Of a DNA stretch of 64,000 nt, positions 59,301-64,000 are shown in pieces. The notes under the pieces were generated by a model. It searched no databases, was not told where the DNA came from, and saw nothing but the letters and a program-made list of their open reading frames with translations. Position 1 is the first letter of the stretch. Each line of letters opens with the position of its first letter. A program made the translations under genes and the position numbers. This DNA comes from Gymnorhina tibicen (lineage: Eukaryota > Chordata > Aves > Passeriformes > Artamidae): positions 495,239 through 559,238 of the forward strand of contig VXAZ01009311.1 in the NCBI GenBank assembly GCA_013399875.1, given 5' to 3'.

Positions 59301-60440
59301 GTCAGTGGCAGAAGTAATTGGAAATTGGTGGGATAGTTCTCTATGTGATGCGGATAGGAGTTTTTCATGCCTGTTTTTAATGGGCAAATAGCTCTCAGGG
59401 CAGCTTCATATTCTGTCATTAATTTGTAAAGATCCTTTATAACGTAGAAAAGTTAAGATAGCAAAAAAAAAAAAAAATCCAATTACATGTTTAATGACTT
59501 GGCATTTGTGGTAATGCTATCTAGCACTAATTCACCTGTTAGAAAACAGTCTATCTTTTAGTCCCTGGGGTTAATAGAGTGCAAAAGCCTAGTCTTATCT
59601 GAGGGTGGGAGAAAAATGAGTAATTTTTTTCCTACCAATAAGAAAGAAAAGCAATGACAAAATTGATTATGAATTTTCAACTTGCTTTTTTGAGCTTAGC
59701 ACTTCTATTTATTATTAAATACTTTTTAAAAGAAAATAACAGGTTTCTAATTGCTGGTGTCTGACTGTTCCCCAGGATTTTGCAGAGGCACGTGGGACTT
59801 TCTTCCCTTTGTAGCCAACATGAGCACCCACTGGAGTGAGGCTTATACCCATATCATGTCACGGGGCTGCAGCGACGATGCTGCAGAGCCTGTCCTTGAG
59901 ATCAAGGCCTGCCTTACTTCCATATGGAAATGGGATCCGTAATATATATGGTTTGATCACTCAATAGATGGATGCAAGGATTTATCCCGGCCTCAGCTGC
60001 ATGCTCATAACTACACTGAAATCAGCAGCGGATGCTTAAATGGGACTAAGAGCAGAATTTGTTCCACAACAGCAAAGAAATACAGCTTATGCAAACATAC
60101 ATATTCATTTTCATGTCTCCCTTTATCAGTCACTGCTTTATTTGCATCTCACCCTGAATAAAAGGTTAGAGAAGGCATTTGGAATGAACGCTCCCATTTT
60201 AAAACATTTAAATAGTCTGCAGTATAAATTGCGTATTCTAACTGACTGCTCTGGTGTGAATTTCTGAGTCGACTGAAAGGAAGAACGGCAGCATTTGCTG
60301 TGTTTATGCAACAACTTCTTTGCTTAATACCAGATTTGTCTGTGTCACAGCTAAACCAGGATTAGCAGCAGAAATACTAAATTATGTTACAATTCATACA
60401 CTTAGTCTAGCCCATGTAAAACATGGAAATACTGTAATGT

Positions 60441-60509
60441 CAAACAAACAAACAAACAAACAAACAAACCAACCAACCAACCAACCAACCAACCAACCAA
60501 CCAACCAAC
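60441..60509 (+). repeat. Compound (AAAC)n(CCAA)n microsatellite
   Basis: About seven CAAA units (60441-60468) pass directly into about ten CCAA units (60469-60509). A single C/A change converts one unit into the other, so one array probably arose from the other. Confidence 0.97.
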
Positions 60510-61280
60510 AAAAAAACCAATTGTCATCAGTCCAGTGTGTAAAACCAGGAGTTTAAAGATAAGGTCTGTCTAATGCTGGAACACAAGCCCTGAAATCAAG
60601 ACTTATCACCCCTGTTCCTAACTCAGCTTGTGGTTCTTCTGGCTGGAGATGGCTAATGAAGACTGAATACTGAGCATCCAGACTAACGAAATCCAGTGAA
60701 TTCTGTAGCCTTGGGTTTTCCGAGCAGGAACCCCCACAACTTGTACCTGAACACTTTAGGGTCAGTTACGGTTTTATCTTTAATGCTGGTTGGAGAAGAA
60801 AACATTGAACTTCCTGTTCCCAGTTTCCCAGCACCTTTCCTCTGTGGCACTGAAGCTACAAAATCCAACACACACTGAAAAACCTGTACATGTCTGGTAC
60901 TTGAAGAATTAACACTTGTGGAGGTTACAGAGAAAATACATAAATCTCAGCTAAAGGAGGGGATTCACCCTATTTAATATTAGCTTATAAAAGCAGGGTT
61001 TAATACACGTATGTCATCTAGGTTCCTTTTACAAGCTTTTTGAGAAGGGCAGGACTGAAAATGGTGGTACATCCTGACCTCACACAATTATTGAAGGTGA
61101 GTGTGATTGTATTGCTCTTGAATATTACTGTCTCCTTCCCTTGACTCTAACGCAAGGGAAACTAGGCAGAATAATGTATCCCAACATGGCAATTTAATTT
61201 TAAAGAAAATAACAATCTTTTGTTTATGGCCTGAATCCTTATTTGGATTTAGATGCTATGAAAATGCAGTCTTCTGTAAC
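60510..61280. other. Unique sequence, nothing recognised
   Basis: No gene or repeat recognised between the two microsatellites. Confidence 0.45.
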
Positions 61281-61324
61281 TGGATGGATGGATGGATGGA
61301 TGGATGGATGGATGGATGGATGGA
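61281..61324 (+). repeat. (GGAT)n microsatellite
   Basis: About eleven TGGA units, ending in a variant GGAC. Confidence 0.97.
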
Positions 61325-62929
61325 CGGACTTAATTTTGTCTTTATTGTATGGTCAAAACCTATGTTTGTGGGTTTTATGTTTATGGGGTTTTTTTGTCTG
61401 TTCTGTTTTGTTGGGGTTTTTTTGGTTTTTTTTAAAGTTGTTATTATTGTTGCTTCTTATTTTGAACAACCTAAAAGAGATGTTCAGCTGCTTTGGGGAA
61501 GCATGGGGTGCAGAGTCAAACTTGTTTTCCCTAAGTTAGTTGAAAGTGATGTGCCCTCATTCCCATGGCAAGGAACATTTCCTTTAGTGCAGCTGACAAG
61601 TTTTTCAAGGTGTTTCTGCACATCCTGTAGGGAAAGCAAATTGTCATCAAAATTGAAAATTCAGAATATGGTGGTTTTTTTTCCCTGAAGGTCCTTAGGG
61701 CTCTTGAAATGCTAAGTAGAAAACTGAGCTCAATGCATATGGAGGAGATTTTCATATTTTAAAAGTCAGACAGAGTGTCAGCCGGCAGACGCAGCAACTC
61801 CAAGAATCTTCAAAAAGGCAGAAGCAGGAAAGTTTACTGCTTGTTCGGCGGACACATTATTTTAGCCTGTGTTCTGCAGATTGAGAGGCAGATTGCCTAG
61901 GGTCAGAGGGTGACCCTGCCCTGCAGCATGAGCATTATTCCTTCTCTTTTTTTTTAAGTGCAAATTTACATTTGGCTGCAACCTGCCTCCTTAATGATGG
62001 ATCAGCCTTTTGTGCAGGTATAAGCTCTGATTGATGGGGCACGGCGATAGGAGAGGAGAATGGAGAAAACAAGTTTATAAATTTGACATAAGATTTGAAT
62101 TGCAGCAGGAACTCTGCCAGTCTCCTTAGGCATAAAATTGGACTGGCTGGAGATATGTACTGCATGTGTGATGTTTCAGCACTTATTGCTTTCATTATAT
62201 CTTTACTTACTCAGTTAACAGACTACTGAACTTTCAAAATCTAGCAGACTGGGTTTTTTTGAAAAATAAATTTTATAATGGGGGGCAGGGGAGAAAGAAC
62301 TGAAAAACCTAAAATTATGTAACTACATGCTAGGACTTGTTCTGAGGTAACTGAATACAATTTACTTGATCTCACTGAAGTTACACTGATTTTCTTTAGG
62401 TGATGACCTGACTCAGGTATTCTTGTTTGGCTTTAGCTTTTTCTTTTTTTTCCCTTCTGAATTGGCTGTGTTGACATTTCATGTTTCCTATTATTATTAT
62501 TCCTTCCCGTTCTTTGTTTTGGGAATTATATGGGTTATTGACTAAACAGCATTAGAAAACTAAAGTTAATGGGCCAAACTCTTCCCTAGTGCAACTTTAT
62601 TGAGCTCAAGTTCTACAGAGATGAATGAGTTCAGGGACTCCTCCAAAGAGAGTTATTGCAGAGGCTCATTCTATGGCAAAAAGAAAGTCCAGAGCTTTGC
62701 TGTTATTTCAATGGAAATTAAATGTTTAAAGAAATCCAGTGCTTCACATTCAGCTGATATGATGAAACCTGAGGGTACTGAGAACAAAAAGGTAAAATCA
62801 TACCTTTTTTTAATGGATTAGAACAAATATTTCACTATTATCAGGAATTCATTTAATAATACTCTTGTTCATGTCTACCTATTCTCTGGAGAACTCAAGT
62901 TGTAAGGCCAACCAGAGTGCCCATCTTCT
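61325..62929. other. Unique DNA with a possible conserved block
   Basis: A GTTT-rich stretch (61370-61440) is followed by unique DNA. The part 61760-62200 keeps CpGs (GCCGGCAGACGC, TTCGGCGG, CACGGCGA) and looks non-random, but no exon is supported. Confidence 0.4.
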
Positions 62930-63085
62930 CCATCATTACATTATTCTTGGAGGGATTTTAAAGACATGGAGATGTGGTACATGGGGACACAGGTTAGGAG
63001 AGAGTTTGGCAGTGCTGGGTTAATGTTTGGACTTGATAATCTCAAAGGTCTTTTCCAACCTAAATAATTCTTTATGTTCTATCAA
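62930..63085 (+). mobile_element. CR1 LINE 3' end (about 155 bp)
   Basis: Sense orientation: GGAGGGATTTTAAAGACATGGAGATGTGG, GGGGACACAGGTTAGGAG, TTTGGCAGTGCTGGGTTAATGTTTGGACTTGATAATCTCAAAGGTCTTTTCCAACCTAAATAATTCT and a degraded tail. This is the CR1 subfamily with a CTCAAAGGTCTTTTCC terminus, the same lineage type as the copy at 10985. Confidence 0.93.
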
Positions 63086-64000
63086 TGGCAACTGAGGGCT
63101 GGGCTGACTGACTGGTATGACAAATGTCCCAGGAGCAAGGTGAGACTGTGAGGATCCTTAAATTAGCAAAAATGCAGCACTAATCTGTACTGGGCTCAGA
63201 GAAAACAGACCTCTATGACTGTGTCAAAATAAAAAAGGTTGTTGCTAACCAGGAGTTAGCACACCCATCTCGTGGTCTTAGTGGGGCTTGTAAAGTAGAA
63301 CTTGCTGAGACAGATTGAACAGCTGGTGCTGGTAACAGCAAAAGCTGGGACTGAGTGGGTGAAGAGATGCTGGCAAGTCCTGAGTTCATCTGAGCACAAG
63401 GAATGATGCTGTTGTTTTTGGACACAAGGCTGGGGAAACAAGAACTTAAGAGGGTTTGTTGACTCGTAGGGTCACCTAATGAGAATAGGCTGGGCATACA
63501 CTAGACTGTACTACTTAGCCATGGAAAAAGAGAAGAATATAAAATCAGGTGGAAAATGAACCATTTTAGGTTAACTATCATCCCACAAACCAAAGTAATT
63601 GGTGCTCCAAGTATTCAATTTGAACTTTTTGCACTACTTAGTGTTTTCTGGATCAGGATCCGCAGAGCCACCTTTGTGAGAGCCTCAGCTCTCTACAGGG
63701 GTATGTACTGCTGGCTGAACACTCTCTGTTAGACCTTGGACATCTACTCAAGGCTCCATATCATCTACATCTGAATTTGTCTCAGCACATTACAAGGACA
63801 GCTTTGTTCCAAGGCTAGAACTGTGAGAAGAATCAGTTTTTGGACCCAAGTGGTAAAATGAGGTTTGAATTTAACTTCAAAATATCTGTTTCTTGTGGAT
63901 ACTTAAAATCATTCAGCATCTACAATATAAGAATCAATGACCTTTTAATGCACTTACAAATAAATGTAAAACATACATTTGGGGAAGGTTTGGGAAGGTT
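63086..64000. other. Unique sequence to the window edge, nothing recognised
   Basis: No gene or repeat recognised. The last bases contain two GGGAAGGTT words. Confidence 0.45.

Larger units (their letters stand above)
51381..60440. other. Unique AT-rich DNA, 9 kb, no gene recognised
   Basis: Contains a G/T-rich simple stretch (53155-53219), T16 (53326-53341), T-rich (54812-54824) and A14 (59463-59476) runs, a CpG-bearing block at 56600-56700 and an octamer-bearing block at 60040-60320. Minus-strand frames of 129 (52092-52481) and 138 codons (56336-56752) show no family signature. No exon or repeat recognised. Confidence 0.45.

Noticed and set aside
61284..61688. 134-codon plus frame starting with repeated Met-Asp-Gly-Trp
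   Set aside because: The start is the GGAT microsatellite, followed by a GTTT-rich tract read as Phe/Val/Gly; not coding.
1..64000. CRISPR arrays, tRNA/rRNA genes, prokaryotic operons
   Set aside because: None of the required repeats, cloverleaf consensus blocks or coding density was seen, and the content is vertebrate.

Overview
The window looks like a non-coding stretch of a bird nuclear genome, either a gene desert or the inside of a very large intron. The evidence is the set of interspersed repeats: CR1 non-LTR retrotransposon 3' ends of the avian type (antisense form starting with a CATAGAATCA...AGAATGG signature), a long 5' CR1 fragment with both reading frames, and three solo LTRs of endogenous retroviruses, two of which resemble LTRs common in bird, especially songbird, genomes. 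I judged the families from memory of their sequences, not from a search. I found no exon, tRNA, rRNA, CRISPR or prokaryotic gene that I can support. Open frames are short, overlap on both strands and match no protein I know except CR1.

Layout. About 0.15-1.6 kb is the 5' part of a CR1 element (ORF1 esterase, ORF2 endonuclease, start of RT), degraded; an opposite-strand CR1 3' end follows at 1.7 kb. 2262-2729 is a solo LTR with a perfect 5-bp target duplication and a 64-bp internal duplication. 4.9-5.8 kb holds two very old CR1 relics. 6.07-6.68 kb is a second solo LTR on the minus strand with a visible TATA box. 7-35 kb is mostly unique AT-rich DNA with CR1 3' ends near 11.0, 13.0, 13.7, 18.65 and 24.1 kb, a long AAGG microsatellite at 14.47 kb and a 59-bp tandem duplication at 20.26 kb. 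35-46 kb holds a 19-G homopolymer, a CR1 at 35.7 kb, a third solo LTR at 39956-40249 with a perfect 6-bp target duplication, an old amniote-type CR1 at 41.26 kb and a CR1 piece at 45.6 kb. At 48.6-48.9 kb is the only CpG-island-like segment, followed at 49.5-49.85 kb by further CpG-bearing unique DNA. 50-64 kb is unique DNA with CR1 ends at 51.3 and 62.95 kb and two microsatellites at 60.44 and 61.28 kb.

How it works together. Nothing here forms a gene system. The most plausible functional DNA is the CpG-rich segment with paired TGACAG-type sites at 48.6 kb and several unique CpG-retaining or octamer-bearing blocks that could be conserved enhancers; these are inferences needing alignment. The transposon history is layered: diverged CR1 relics, then avian CR1 3' ends, then solo LTRs with intact target duplications.
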